Below, in pieces: positions 45,842-54,697 of a stretch of 64,000 bases of DNA. The position numbers and the translations under genes are program-made. The notes beneath the pieces were generated by a model that worked only from the letters and a program-made list of their open reading frames with translations, had not been told where the DNA came from and made no database searches. The stretch comes from Pseudomonas putida. Lineage in GTDB: Bacteria > Pseudomonadota > Gammaproteobacteria > Pseudomonadales > Pseudomonadaceae. Each line of letters begins with the position of its first letter. Positions within the stretch are counted from its first letter, which is position 1. The DNA lies in NCBI RefSeq assembly GCF_001636055.1, contig NZ_CP011789.1, forward strand, positions 806,001-870,000. The letters run 5' to 3'.

Positions 45842-45989
45842 GGTGGCTCTCCATCGGCAGTGCGTATTGTTATGGGATCCGGCCTCTGCGGGCCGTGGGA
45901 AAAAAGTTACGCCCATGGCACAGTGGGCAATCGCACGCTGGCGACCAAGAGTTGCACTGCAGCGACCACCCACTTCCCAGGAGTAAGCG
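45842..45989. promoter_or_regulatory. Divergent caiX/cdhR control region with GCGACC direct repeat
   Basis: GCGACC at 45941-45946 and 45962-45967, a direct repeat with a 21-base period (15-base spacer). Read on the minus strand it is GGTCGC-N15-GGTCGC, very close to the repeat in front of cbcX. CdhR is the likely ligand-responsive binder. Confidence 0.55.
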
Positions 45990-46934
45990 ATGCCGGAAAC
46001 GATCCAGTTTCTTCTCTTGCCGGGGTTTTCTGCGTTGGGCTTCATCAGTGCAGTGGAGCCCTTGCGGGTGGCCAATCGCTTTCGGGGAGCGCTGTATCGC
46101 TGGCAGGTGCTGAGCCTGGACGGCGGCCCGGTGCAGGCCAGCAACGGCATGTCGGTCAATGCCGACCAGGCGCTGTCTGACAGAGAGCGGGGAGGGATGC
46201 TGCTGGTAGTCGCCGGCTTCGAGCCGCTGGCCTGCTACGGCCCGGTGCTGCAACAGGCGCTGCGGCGCGTAGAGCATGACGGCGGCACGCTCGGCGGTAT
46301 CGATACCGGTGCGCTGGTGCTGGCCGAGGCGGGCTTGCTCGACGGCTATCGCGCGACCTTGCACTGGGAGGCGCTGGAAGCGTTCAAGGAGCGTTATCCA
46401 CGCCTGCAGGCGACCCAGGAGCTGTTCGAGATCGACCGTCGACGGATCACCTGCGCCGGGGGGACCGCCTCCATCGACCTGATGCTCGACCTGATCGCCC
46501 AGGCCCACGGCAGCGAACTGGCGATCCAGGTGTCGGAGCAGTTCGTGGTCAGCCGCATCCGGCCGCGCCAGGATCACCAGCGCATGGAGATCGCCACGCG
46601 CTACGGCATTCGCAACAAAAAGCTGGTGAAGGTGATCGGCGAAATGGAGCGCAACACCGAGCAGCCGCTCAACACCCAGGTACTGGCCGATGCCGTGCAG
46701 GTGACCCGTCGTCAGTTGGAGCGCCTGTTTCGCCTGCACCTGGACGACACGCCCAGTGGTTTCTACCTGCGACTGAGGCTGGACAAGGCTCGGCAACTGC
46801 TGCGCCAGACCGATATGAGCGTGCTTGAAGTGGGGGTAGCGTGCGGGTTCGAGTCGGCGTCGTATTTCACCCGCTGTTATCGGGCGCGGTTCGAGCGCTG
46901 CCCGCGGGAGGACAGGTTGGCCAGGGCGGTGTGA
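45990..46934 (+). CDS. cdhR: CdhR, carnitine-responsive AraC-family regulator
   Basis: 314 residues and a paralogue of GbdR, with the same DJ-1/PfpI-like sensor (LPGFSALGFISAVEPLRVANRFRG ... GGIDTGALVLAEAGLL) and a dual AraC helix-turn-helix (TQVLADAVQVTRRQLERLFRLHL, SVLEVGVACGFESASYFTRCYRARF). It controls the carnitine genes it faces. It lacks the ~35-residue C-terminal tail found on GbdR. Confidence 0.9.
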   Translation: MPETIQFLLLPGFSALGFISAVEPLRVANRFRGALYRWQVLSLDGGPVQASNGMSVNADQALSDRERGGMLLVVAGFEPLACYGPVLQQALRRVEHDGGTLGGIDTGALVLAEAGLLDGYRATLHWEALEAFKERYPRLQATQELFEIDRRRITCAGGTASIDLMLDLIAQAHGSELAIQVSEQFVVSRIRPRQDHQRMEIATRYGIRNKKLVKVIGEMERNTEQPLNTQVLADAVQVTRRQLERLFRLHLDDTPSGFYLRLRLDKARQLLRQTDMSVLEVGVACGFESASYFTRCYRARFERCPREDRLARAV

Positions 46935-46947
46935 TGGGGTCAGCGCT

Positions 46948-46979
46948 GGCCCTTTCGCGAGTTTGCCGGCGAAAGGGCC
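46948..46979. terminator. Hairpin between cdhR and the LprI-like gene
   Basis: GGCCCTTTCGC, loop, GCGAAAGGGCC: 11-bp stem between convergent genes, without a clear T-tract. It may terminate in both directions. Confidence 0.6.
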
Positions 46980-46986
46980 ATTAGAG

Positions 46987-47388
46987 TCACTGCTGCCCCA
47001 CCGACTGCAGATACTCCGAGCGCTCGTCGCTACGCTGCGCCACGCAGGTATTCCACGCCGCTTCAAAGGCCTTGCTGCCAGGTTTCTCGGCATAGGTCTC
47101 GACCTTGCAGTCGGCATCGCGCAACTGGGTCCAGAGCTTCTCGGCCGCCTCCATGCGTCCGCTGAGCGCAACGGCCTTGTCGTTTTCATCCGCGTACTGG
47201 TCACGGATGCGCTGGATCAGGTCGTCGTAGGCGGCCTTCAGTTCGCGTTCGGCGGTCTGCTTGTTGTACGCCGCGCACGCATAGGTCTGCTGGTCGGTCT
47301 CGACGTTGTCGCAGGGCGTGCTTTCTTCTTCGGCGGCCTGGGCGCCCAGCGCCACGAACAGCAGTACCAGCCATGCCTTTGATTTCAT
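46987..47388 (-). CDS. LprI/DUF1311-family secreted protein
   Basis: 133 residues with signal peptide MKSKAWLVLLFVALGAQA. Four cysteines (Cys26, Cys38, about 94 and 115) and the pattern CDNVETDQQTYACAAYNKQTAERELKAAYDDL are typical of DUF1311 proteins, some of which (LprI) inhibit lysozyme. Periplasmic helical protein; function unproven. Confidence 0.82.
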   Translation of the reverse strand: MKSKAWLVLLFVALGAQAAEEESTPCDNVETDQQTYACAAYNKQTAERELKAAYDDLIQRIRDQYADENDKAVALSGRMEAAEKLWTQLRDADCKVETYAEKPGSKAFEAAWNTCVAQRSDERSEYLQSVGQQ

Positions 47389-47663
47389 CCGTTTTCTCCT
47401 GAACAGGCTGACGAATCGTCGAGATTCTCGCTCACCCTAGAGCCGGGTGGTAGAGGGCAGGGAAAATGTTCATGAACGGTTCTTGTCGAGACTTGCTCTC
47501 ATTGCCAAGCGGCGTGCCAGAGCATGCCATGTCGCTCATTGACGCTTTCGGCAAACCCCCTGTCGTTTTTGCATCGGGGCGACAAGGGCCGCAGGCATAT
47601 GCTGGCCCCAAAGCGCCGGCACACGATTCGGCGTCGCCCAACTCGACAAAAGGGGACAGCCTG
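47389..47663. promoter_or_regulatory. Promoter region of the dimethylglycine operon
   Basis: TGTCGC at 47530-47535, TGTCGT at 47561-47566 and inverted GCGACA at 47579-47584 are present, spaced 31 bases between the two direct copies; so the exact 21-base pattern is not conserved here. AGGGG lies nine bases before the dipeptidase ATG. Confidence 0.4.
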
Positions 47664-48641
47664 ATGAGCCCAGCCGAATTACACGCCGACAGCATCGTCA
47701 TCGATGGCTTGATCATCGCCAAGTGGAACCGCGAGCTGTTCGAAGACATGCGTAAAGGCGGGCTGACCGCAGCCAACTGCACCGTGTCGGTCTGGGAAGG
47801 TTTCAAGGCCACGGTCGACCAGATCGCCGCCAGCCAGAAGCTGATCCGCGAGAACAGCGACCTGGTGATGCCGGTGCGCACCACTGCCGACATCCGCAAG
47901 GCCAAGGAGCTGGGCAAGACCGGCATCCTCTTCGGCTTCCAGAACGCCCATGCGTTCGAAGACCAGATTGCCTACGTCGACGTCTTCAAGCAGCTGGGCG
48001 TGGGCATCGTGCAGATGTGCTACAACACCCAGAACCTGGTCGGCACCGGTTGCTACGAGCGTGATGGCGGTCTGTCGGGCTTCGGCCGCGAGATCGTCGC
48101 CGAGATGAACCGTGTCGGCATCATGTGCGACCTCTCGCATGTGGGCTCCAAGACTTCCGAGGAAGTCATCCTCGAATCGAAAAAGCCGGTCTGCTACTCC
48201 CACTGCCTGCCGTCGGGCCTTAAAGAGCACCCGCGCAACAAGTCCGATGAAGAGCTGAAGTTCATCGCCGACCATGGCGGCTTCGTCGGCGTGACCATGT
48301 TCGCGCCGTTCCTGGCCAAGGGCATCGACTCGACCATCGACGACTACGCCGAGGCCATCGAGTACACCATGAACATCGTTGGTGAAGACGCCATCGGTAT
48401 CGGCACCGACTTCACCCAGGGCCATGGCCAGGACTTCTTCGAGTACCTGACCCACGACAAGGGCTACGCCCGTCGTCTGACCAACTTCGGCAAGATCATC
48501 AACCCGCTGGGCATCCGCACTGTGGGCGAATTCCCCAACCTCACCGAAACCCTGCTCAAGCGCGGCCATTCCGAGCGCGTGGTACGCAAGATCATGGGCG
48601 AGAACTGGGTGAACGTCCTCAAGGATGTGTGGGGCGAATAA
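47664..48641 (+). CDS. Membrane-dipeptidase-like protein of the dgc operon
   Basis: 325 residues of the renal-dipeptidase amidohydrolase fold, first gene of the dgc block. The central motifs CDLSHVGSKTSEEVI, YSHCLPSGLKEH, and GIGTDFTQG are in place. The N-terminal zinc motif H-x-D of classical dipeptidases (D-G-H-N-D) is replaced here by IDGLIIAKWN, so the usual binuclear metal site may be incomplete or altered. P. aeruginosa has a homologue in the same place in its dgc operon. Enzymatic role unknown. Confidence 0.85.
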   Translation: MSPAELHADSIVIDGLIIAKWNRELFEDMRKGGLTAANCTVSVWEGFKATVDQIAASQKLIRENSDLVMPVRTTADIRKAKELGKTGILFGFQNAHAFEDQIAYVDVFKQLGVGIVQMCYNTQNLVGTGCYERDGGLSGFGREIVAEMNRVGIMCDLSHVGSKTSEEVILESKKPVCYSHCLPSGLKEHPRNKSDEELKFIADHGGFVGVTMFAPFLAKGIDSTIDDYAEAIEYTMNIVGEDAIGIGTDFTQGHGQDFFEYLTHDKGYARRLTNFGKIINPLGIRTVGEFPNLTETLLKRGHSERVVRKIMGENWVNVLKDVWGE

Positions 48642-48719
48642 AGCCGCACTCCGAGCCTGAAAGCCCCTGCCAGCAACGCCGGGGCATCCAAACAAAAAAT
48701 TTTATGGAGTTGAGTTTCC

Positions 48720-49250
48720 ATGGCCAAGATCGCCCCGCAATTGCCAATCGAAGTCGACAGCGAGACCGGTGTCTGGACTTCTGACGCTTTGCCGATGCTG
48801 TACGTACCGCGGCATTTCTTCGTCAACAACCACATTGGCATCGAGGAGGTGCTGGGCGCCGACGCCTATGCCGAGATCCTCTACAAGGCCGGCTACAAAT
48901 CCGCCTGGCACTGGTGCGAAAAAGAGGCCGAGTGCCATGGCCTGGAAGGCGTGGCGGTGTTCGAGCACTACATGAAGCGCCTGAGTCAGCGTGGCTGGGG
49001 CCTGTTCGAGATCCAGGACATCGACCTCGACAAAGGCACATGCAGCGTCAAGCTCAAGCACTCGGCGTTCGTCTACGTGTATGGCAAATGCGGCCGCAAG
49101 GTCGACTACATGTTCACCGGCTGGTTCGCCGGTGCCATGGACCAGATCCTCGCTGCCCGTGGCAGCTCGATCCGCACTGTGGCGGAGCAGGTCTATGGCG
49201 GTTCTGAAGAAGGTCACGAAGATGGCCTGTTCGTTACAAAGCCGTTGTAA
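48720..49250 (+). CDS. DUF5943 protein of the dgc operon
   Basis: 176 residues; starts MAKIAPQLPIEVDSETG. It has a 4VR-like C-terminal region (KHSAFVYVYGKCGRKVDYMFTGWFAGAMDQILAARG) with cysteines that could bind metal. It is located between the dipeptidase-like gene and dgcA, in the conserved position. Role unknown, possibly regulatory or assembly related. Confidence 0.8.
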   Translation: MAKIAPQLPIEVDSETGVWTSDALPMLYVPRHFFVNNHIGIEEVLGADAYAEILYKAGYKSAWHWCEKEAECHGLEGVAVFEHYMKRLSQRGWGLFEIQDIDLDKGTCSVKLKHSAFVYVYGKCGRKVDYMFTGWFAGAMDQILAARGSSIRTVAEQVYGGSEEGHEDGLFVTKPL

Positions 49251-49265
49251 GCCGGAGAGAGCGTC

Positions 49266-51326
49266 ATGGCATTCGAAGCAATGTTCCAGCCGATCCAGAT
49301 CGGCAAGCTGACCATCCGCAACCGGGTGCTCAGCACCGCGCACGCCGAGGTCTACGCCACCGACGGCGGCATGACCACCGAGCGCTACGTGAAGTACTAC
49401 GAAGAGAAGGCCAAGGGCGGCATCGGCCTGGCCATCTGTGGCGGCTCGTCGGTGGTGGCCATCGACAGCCCGCAGCAATGGTGGGCCTCGGTGAACCTGT
49501 CCACCGACCGCATCATTCCGCACTTCCAGAACTTGGCCGACGCCATGCACAAGCATGGCGCCAAGATCATGATCCAGATTACCCACATGGGCCGTCGCTC
49601 ACGCTGGGACGGTTTCCACTGGCCCACGCTGATGTCGCCGTCCGGCATCCGCGAGCCGGTGCACCGCGCCACCTGCAAGACCATCGAGGTGGAGGAGATC
49701 TGGCGGGTGATCGGCAACTACGCCCAGGCCGCGCGCCGGGCGAAGGAAGGCGGACTGGACGGCGTGGAGCTGTCGGCGGTGCATCAGCACATGATCGACC
49801 AGTTCTGGAGCCCGCGGGTCAACAAGCGTACCGACGAGTGGGGCGGCAGCTTCGAAGGCCGCATGAAGTTCGGCCTGGAAGTGCTCAAGGCGGTACGCGC
49901 CGAGGTCGGTGACGATTTCTGCGTGGGCATGCGTATCTGCGGTGACGAATTCCACCCCGATGGCCTGAGCCACGAGGACATGAAGCAGATCGCCGCGTAC
50001 TACGACGCCACCGGCATGATCGACTTCATCGGCGTGGTCGGTTCGGGTTGCGACACCCACAATACCCTGGCCAACGTCATCCCCAACATGAGCTATCCGC
50101 CGGAGCCGTTCCTGCACCTGGCGGCCGGCATCAAGGAAGTGGTCAAGGTCCCGGTGCTGCACGCGCAGAACATCAAGGACCCGAACCAGGCCACGCGTAT
50201 TCTCGAAGGCGGTTATGTCGACATGGTCGGCATGACCCGTGCGCACATGGCCGACCCGCACCTGATCGCCAAGATCAAGATGGGCCAGATCGACCAGATC
50301 AAGCAGTGCGTCGGTGCCAACTACTGCATCGACCGTCAGTACCAGGGCCTGGACGTGCTGTGCATCCAGAACGCCGCGACGTCCCGTGAATACATGGGTG
50401 TGCCGCACATCATCGAGAAGTCCACCGGGCCGAAACGCAAGGTGGTGGTGGTCGGCGCCGGCCCTGCCGGCATGGAGGCCGCACGAGTGGCTGCCGAGCG
50501 TGGCCATGACGTCACCGTGTTCGAGAAGAAGGAGCAGATCGGCGGGCAGATCACCATCGCCGCCAAGGCACCGCAGCGCGACCAGATCGCCGGCATCACC
50601 CGCTGGTACCAGCTGGAGTTCGCGCGCCTGAAGGTCGACCTGCGCCTGGGTACTGCGGCAGACATCGCGACCATCCAGGACCTGCGCCCGGACATCATCG
50701 TGCTGGCGGTGGGCGGTCATCCGTTCATCGAGCAGAACGAGCACTGGGGCGCCGCCGAAGGGCTGGTGGTCAGTAGCTGGGACGTGCTCGACGGCAAGGT
50801 CGCACCGGGCAAGAACGTGCTGGTTTACGACACCATCTGCGAATTCACCGGCATGTCCACCGCCGACTTCATCGCCGACAAGGGCAGCCAGGTCGAGATC
50901 GTCACCGACGACATCAAGCCGGGCGTAGCCATGGGCGGCACGACCTTCCCGACCTACTACCGCAGCATCTACCCCAAGGAAGTGATCATGACCGGGGACA
51001 TGATGCTGGAGAAGGTCTACCGCGAGGGCGACAAGCTGGTGGCGGTGCTCGAGAACGAATACACCGGGGCCAAGGAAGAGCGTGTGGTCGACCAGGTGGT
51101 GATCGAAAACGGCGTGCGTCCGGACGAGGAGCTGTACTACGGGCTCAAGGAGGGTTCGCGCAACAAGGGCCAGATCGACATCGACGCCCTGTTCGCGATC
51201 CAGCCGCAGCCGATCCTCAGCCAGCCGGGCGAGGGCTACCTGCTGTACCGCATCGGCGACTGCGTGGCCCAGCGCAACGTGCATGCGGCGATCTATGACG
51301 CCTTGCGGTTGTGCAAGGATTTCTGA
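49266..51326 (+). CDS. dgcA: Dimethylglycine demethylase subunit DgcA
   Basis: 686 residues. Residues about 1-370 form an FMN-binding old-yellow-enzyme barrel (PIQIGKLTIRNRVLSTAHAE, GFHWPTLMSPSG, HADPHL-like end region), with clustered cysteines C-x4-NYC-x12-C near the FMN/Fe-S junction (QCVGANYCIDRQYQGLDVLCIQ). Residues about 390-686 are an FAD/NAD domain starting RKVVVVGAGPAGMEAARVAAERG. It removes a methyl group from dimethylglycine to give sarcosine. Starts 15 bases after DUF5943. Confidence 0.93.
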   Translation: MAFEAMFQPIQIGKLTIRNRVLSTAHAEVYATDGGMTTERYVKYYEEKAKGGIGLAICGGSSVVAIDSPQQWWASVNLSTDRIIPHFQNLADAMHKHGAKIMIQITHMGRRSRWDGFHWPTLMSPSGIREPVHRATCKTIEVEEIWRVIGNYAQAARRAKEGGLDGVELSAVHQHMIDQFWSPRVNKRTDEWGGSFEGRMKFGLEVLKAVRAEVGDDFCVGMRICGDEFHPDGLSHEDMKQIAAYYDATGMIDFIGVVGSGCDTHNTLANVIPNMSYPPEPFLHLAAGIKEVVKVPVLHAQNIKDPNQATRILEGGYVDMVGMTRAHMADPHLIAKIKMGQIDQIKQCVGANYCIDRQYQGLDVLCIQNAATSREYMGVPHIIEKSTGPKRKVVVVGAGPAGMEAARVAAERGHDVTVFEKKEQIGGQITIAAKAPQRDQIAGITRWYQLEFARLKVDLRLGTAADIATIQDLRPDIIVLAVGGHPFIEQNEHWGAAEGLVVSSWDVLDGKVAPGKNVLVYDTICEFTGMSTADFIADKGSQVEIVTDDIKPGVAMGGTTFPTYYRSIYPKEVIMTGDMMLEKVYREGDKLVAVLENEYTGAKEERVVDQVVIENGVRPDEELYYGLKEGSRNKGQIDIDALFAIQPQPILSQPGEGYLLYRIGDCVAQRNVHAAIYDALRLCKDF

Positions 51327-51351
51327 TCGATCTGTCGGCACACACCGGCCC

Positions 51352-51442
51352 CCGTGGGAGCGGGCTTGCCCGCGAAAGCGTCAGCACCAACAACAGGGTT
51401 GTCTGACCTGGCGCATTCGCGGGCAAGCCCGCTCCCACAGGG
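51352..51442. repeat. Inverted pair of REP elements in the dgcA-dgcB gap
   Basis: CCGTGGGAGCGGGCTTGCCC...GAA and ATTCGCGGGCAAGCCCGCTC...CAGGG; it separates dgcA from dgcB inside the operon and could stabilise the upstream message. Confidence 0.9.
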
Positions 51443-51499
51443 CCGGTGCAGGATTCCAGGGGCCTGAACCCCTTGCAACCGCTGTTGTGGGAGCCTCCC

Positions 51500-53455
51500 A
51501 TGTTGAACACCCTTCTACCCATCCTGCTGTTCGCCGCGCTCGCCCTGGCGGTGCTCGGCGCCCTGCGCCGCGTGCGCATGTGGCGACGCGGGCGGCCAAG
51601 CAAGGTCGACCTGCTCGGTGGCCTGCTGGCCATGCCGCGGCGTTACCTGGTCGATCTGCACCATGTGGTCGAGCGCGACAAGTACATGTCCAAGACCCAC
51701 GTCGCCACCGCAGGCGGCTTCGTGCTGTCGGCCCTGCTGGCGATCCTGGTGCACGGCTTCGGCCTGCAGAGCAAGATCCTTGGCTACGCACTGCTGGTGG
51801 CCACGGTGATCATGTTCAGCGGCGCGATTTTCGTCTTCAAGCGTCGTCTGAATCCGCCCGCGCGCCTGTCCAAGGGCCCGTGGATGCGCCTGCCGAAAAG
51901 CCTGCTGGTGTTCGCCGCGAGCTTTTTCATCGCCACCTTGCCGGTCGCGGGCATCCTGCCGGCCAATACCGGCGGCTGGGTGATGGTCGGCATTCTCGGC
52001 CTGGGCGTGCTGTGGGGTGTGTCGGAGCTGTTCTTCGGCATGACCTGGGGCGGGCCGATGAAGCACGCCTTCGCCGGTGCCCTGCACCTGGCCTGGCACC
52101 GCCGTGCCGAGCGTTTCGGTGGCGGCCGCTCCACTGGCCTCAAGCCGCTCGACCTGGAAGATCCGAACGCACCGTTGGGTGTGGAGAAACCGGTCGATTT
52201 CACCTGGAACCAACTGTTGGGCTTCGACGCCTGCGTGCAGTGCGGCAAGTGCGAGGCGATGTGTCCGGCATTCGCCGCCGGCCAGCCGCTGAACCCGAAA
52301 AAGCTCATCCAGGACATGGTCATCGGCCTGGCCGGTGGCACCGATGCGACCTTTGCCGGTAGCCCGTACCCCGGTAAACCGGTGGGTGAGCACGGCGGTC
52401 ATCCGCACCAGCCGATCGTCAACGGCCTGGTCGATGCCGAGACGCTGTGGTCGTGCACTACCTGTCGCGCGTGCGTCGAGGAGTGCCCGATGATGATCGA
52501 GCACGTCGATGCCATCGTCGACATGCGCCGTCACCTCACGCTGGAAAAGGGCGCGACGCCGAACAAAGGCGCCGAGGTGCTGGACAATCTGATCGCCACC
52601 GACAACCCCGGCGGCTTCAACCCCGGTGGGCGGATGAACTGGGCCGCCGACCTGAACCTGAAACTGCTGTCGGAGGTGAAGACCACCGAGGTGTTGTTCT
52701 GGGTCGGTGACGGCGCCTTCGACATGCGCAACCAGCGCACCCTGCGTGCCTTCGTCAAGGTGCTCAAGGCCTCGGGTGTGGACTTCGCCGTGCTGGGCCT
52801 GGAGGAGCGCGACAGCGGAGACGTAGCCCGCCGCCTGGGCGATGAAGCGACCTTCCAGCAACTGGCCAAGCGCAACATTCAGACCCTGGGCCAATACCGC
52901 TTCCAGCGCATCGTCACCTGCGATCCGCACAGTTTCCATGTATTGAAGAACGAATACGGCGCCCTGGGCGGCGAGTACCAGGTGCAGCACCACAGCACCT
53001 ACATCGCCGAGTTGATCGCCGCCAACAAGCTCAACCTCGCCCAGCACAAGGGCGGTAGCGTGACCTACCACGACCCGTGCTACCTGGGGCGCTACAACGG
53101 CGAGTACCAAGCCCCGCGCGACGTGCTCAAGGCCTTGGGCATCGAGGTGCGCGAGATGCAACGCTCGGGCTTCCGTTCGCGTTGCTGTGGCGGTGGCGGC
53201 GGTGCGCCGATCACCGACATCCCAGGCAAGCAGCGCATTCCCGACATGCGCATGGACGATATCCGCGAGACCGAGGCCGAACTGGTGGCGGTGGGTTGTC
53301 CACAGTGCACGGCAATGCTTGAAGGTGTGGTCGAACCGCGGCCACAGATCAAGGACCTGGCCGAGCTGGTCGCCGACGTGCTGATCGAGGACGACACTCC
53401 CGCCGCCGCGAGCAAATCAAACCAGGTAAAACGTGAACCTGCGGAGGTGCACTGA
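51500..53455 (+). CDS. dgcB: Membrane iron-sulfur subunit DgcB
   Basis: 651 residues from ATG 51500, with GGGAG seven bases upstream. The N-terminus has about five hydrophobic segments (up to residue ~200). Two [4Fe-4S] motifs follow: CVQCGKCEAMCP and CTTCRACVEECP. Two CCG-type domains end the protein (HDPCYLGRYNGEY ... SRCCGGGGGAP, GCPQCTAM), typical of heterodisulfide-reductase-like proteins. It passes electrons from the demethylase towards the quinone pool. Confidence 0.92.
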   Translation: MLNTLLPILLFAALALAVLGALRRVRMWRRGRPSKVDLLGGLLAMPRRYLVDLHHVVERDKYMSKTHVATAGGFVLSALLAILVHGFGLQSKILGYALLVATVIMFSGAIFVFKRRLNPPARLSKGPWMRLPKSLLVFAASFFIATLPVAGILPANTGGWVMVGILGLGVLWGVSELFFGMTWGGPMKHAFAGALHLAWHRRAERFGGGRSTGLKPLDLEDPNAPLGVEKPVDFTWNQLLGFDACVQCGKCEAMCPAFAAGQPLNPKKLIQDMVIGLAGGTDATFAGSPYPGKPVGEHGGHPHQPIVNGLVDAETLWSCTTCRACVEECPMMIEHVDAIVDMRRHLTLEKGATPNKGAEVLDNLIATDNPGGFNPGGRMNWAADLNLKLLSEVKTTEVLFWVGDGAFDMRNQRTLRAFVKVLKASGVDFAVLGLEERDSGDVARRLGDEATFQQLAKRNIQTLGQYRFQRIVTCDPHSFHVLKNEYGALGGEYQVQHHSTYIAELIAANKLNLAQHKGGSVTYHDPCYLGRYNGEYQAPRDVLKALGIEVREMQRSGFRSRCCGGGGGAPITDIPGKQRIPDMRMDDIRETEAELVAVGCPQCTAMLEGVVEPRPQIKDLAELVADVLIEDDTPAAASKSNQVKREPAEVH

Positions 53456-54687
53456 TGAGCGACATCATCCGCCGCGATCCCCGCGCCGAGTGGATTGCCC
53501 GCAACCGCCTGCATCCGCTGCACGCGGCGATGCAGACGCAACAGACCCGCTGGATGGGCCCCTATGGGCTCATCCGCAAGAATCCTCACGCCATCGCCGC
53601 CGGTTTCATCGGCCCCAGTGGCCTCAAGCGTATCGACCGCAGCGGCGCCCAGCAGGGCACGGCGATCGGTGGTCGGCGCACGGCAGCCGCCGAGGTGCAA
53701 TTGCCCTTGCATCAAGTGGCGGATCCGGCGTTCTACATCGCCGTGGTGCCTGACATGGTCGGTGGCCGCCTGGGCAGCCACGACTGCGACCTGCTCGGCC
53801 TTGCCCGCAGCCTTGCCGGCAGTGACGGTGCGGTGCTGGCGGTGGTGTTTGGTGAACACAAGGAAAACCACTTTTCCACAGCCGGCGTCGACCGCCTGCT
53901 GGTCATTGAAGGCGAAGCGTTCGAAGGCTATGTGCCCGAACAGCTTGTCCAGGGCTTGCGGGCTGTGGATAACCAGTTCGCGCCACGACACTGGCTATTG
54001 CCCGACAGCCGCACCGGTGGCGGCGAACTGGGTCGGCGTCTGGGCGCCGCCTTGGGCGAGCGCCCGGCGACGCGGGTCTGGCAGATCAAGGACGGCCAGT
54101 GCATCGGCCGCGCCGGTGCCGGTCAGCAGGACCTGCAGAGAGGTCTGCCGCGCCTGATCCTGGCCGCCGCCGAATGCGCCGAGCCGGTCAGCGAAACCCG
54201 TCACGAAGCGTTGCCGGTGGAGTTGTCCACAGGCGTGGCGCGCAGCCTGTCGCGTATCGAAGACCTGGGGCCAGTCGCGGTAGATCCAGCCTCGATCGCC
54301 ATGGCCGAGGCGGAATTCATCGTCTCCGGTGGCAACGGCGTGAAAGACTGGGAGCTTTTCCACAGGGCGACCGTGGCGCTTGGCGCTACCGAAGGCGCTT
54401 CGCGGGTGGCGGTGGACGACGGCTTCATGCCGCGCAACCGCCAGGTCGGCGCTACCGGTACCTGGGTCACGGCGCGGGTCTACGTGGCTGTGGGTATCTC
54501 CGGGGCGATCCAGCACCTGCAGGGGATCGGTGCCTGCGACAAGGTGGTGGCGATCAACATGGACCCCGGTTGCGACATGATCAAACGGGCCGACCTGTCT
54601 GTGATTGGCGACAGCGCGGCGATTCTTCAGGCACTGATCGAGGCTGTGGACAACTACCGCAGCGGCGCTCAGCGCGACGCGGCATAA
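53455..54687 (+). CDS. Electron transfer flavoprotein alpha-subunit-like (dgc operon)
   Basis: 410 residues; overlaps the dgcB stop by one base (TGATG). The ETF-alpha FAD domain is at the C-terminus: VAVDDGFMPRNRQVGATGTWVTARVYVAVGISGAIQHLQGIG. The N-terminal ~70 residues are an extension (MSDIIRRDPRAEWIARNRLHPLHAAM...) not found on standard EtfA, probably for docking. Several near-consensus DnaA boxes occur in its coding sequence. Functions as the electron carrier of DgcA/DgcB. Confidence 0.9.
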   Translation: MSDIIRRDPRAEWIARNRLHPLHAAMQTQQTRWMGPYGLIRKNPHAIAAGFIGPSGLKRIDRSGAQQGTAIGGRRTAAAEVQLPLHQVADPAFYIAVVPDMVGGRLGSHDCDLLGLARSLAGSDGAVLAVVFGEHKENHFSTAGVDRLLVIEGEAFEGYVPEQLVQGLRAVDNQFAPRHWLLPDSRTGGGELGRRLGAALGERPATRVWQIKDGQCIGRAGAGQQDLQRGLPRLILAAAECAEPVSETRHEALPVELSTGVARSLSRIEDLGPVAVDPASIAMAEAEFIVSGGNGVKDWELFHRATVALGATEGASRVAVDDGFMPRNRQVGATGTWVTARVYVAVGISGAIQHLQGIGACDKVVAINMDPGCDMIKRADLSVIGDSAAILQALIEAVDNYRSGAQRDAA

Positions 54688-54697
54688 GGGCACGAGC

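Noticed and set aside
45955..47204. A 444-codon minus-strand frame reaching from the cdhR region past cdhR
   Set aside because: It is antisense to cdhR, which has complete AraC and sensor motifs.
49599..51341. Long minus-strand frame opposite dgcA, and similar ones opposite dgcB, asmA, the fusion gene and glyA
   Set aside because: All are antisense to genes with clear motifs, and none has a ribosome site or family pattern.
22908..51442. Short repeated sequences that could suggest a CRISPR array
   Set aside because: They are scattered singly or in inverted pairs across intergenic gaps, with palindromic cores and no regular spacers or cas genes. They are REP elements.
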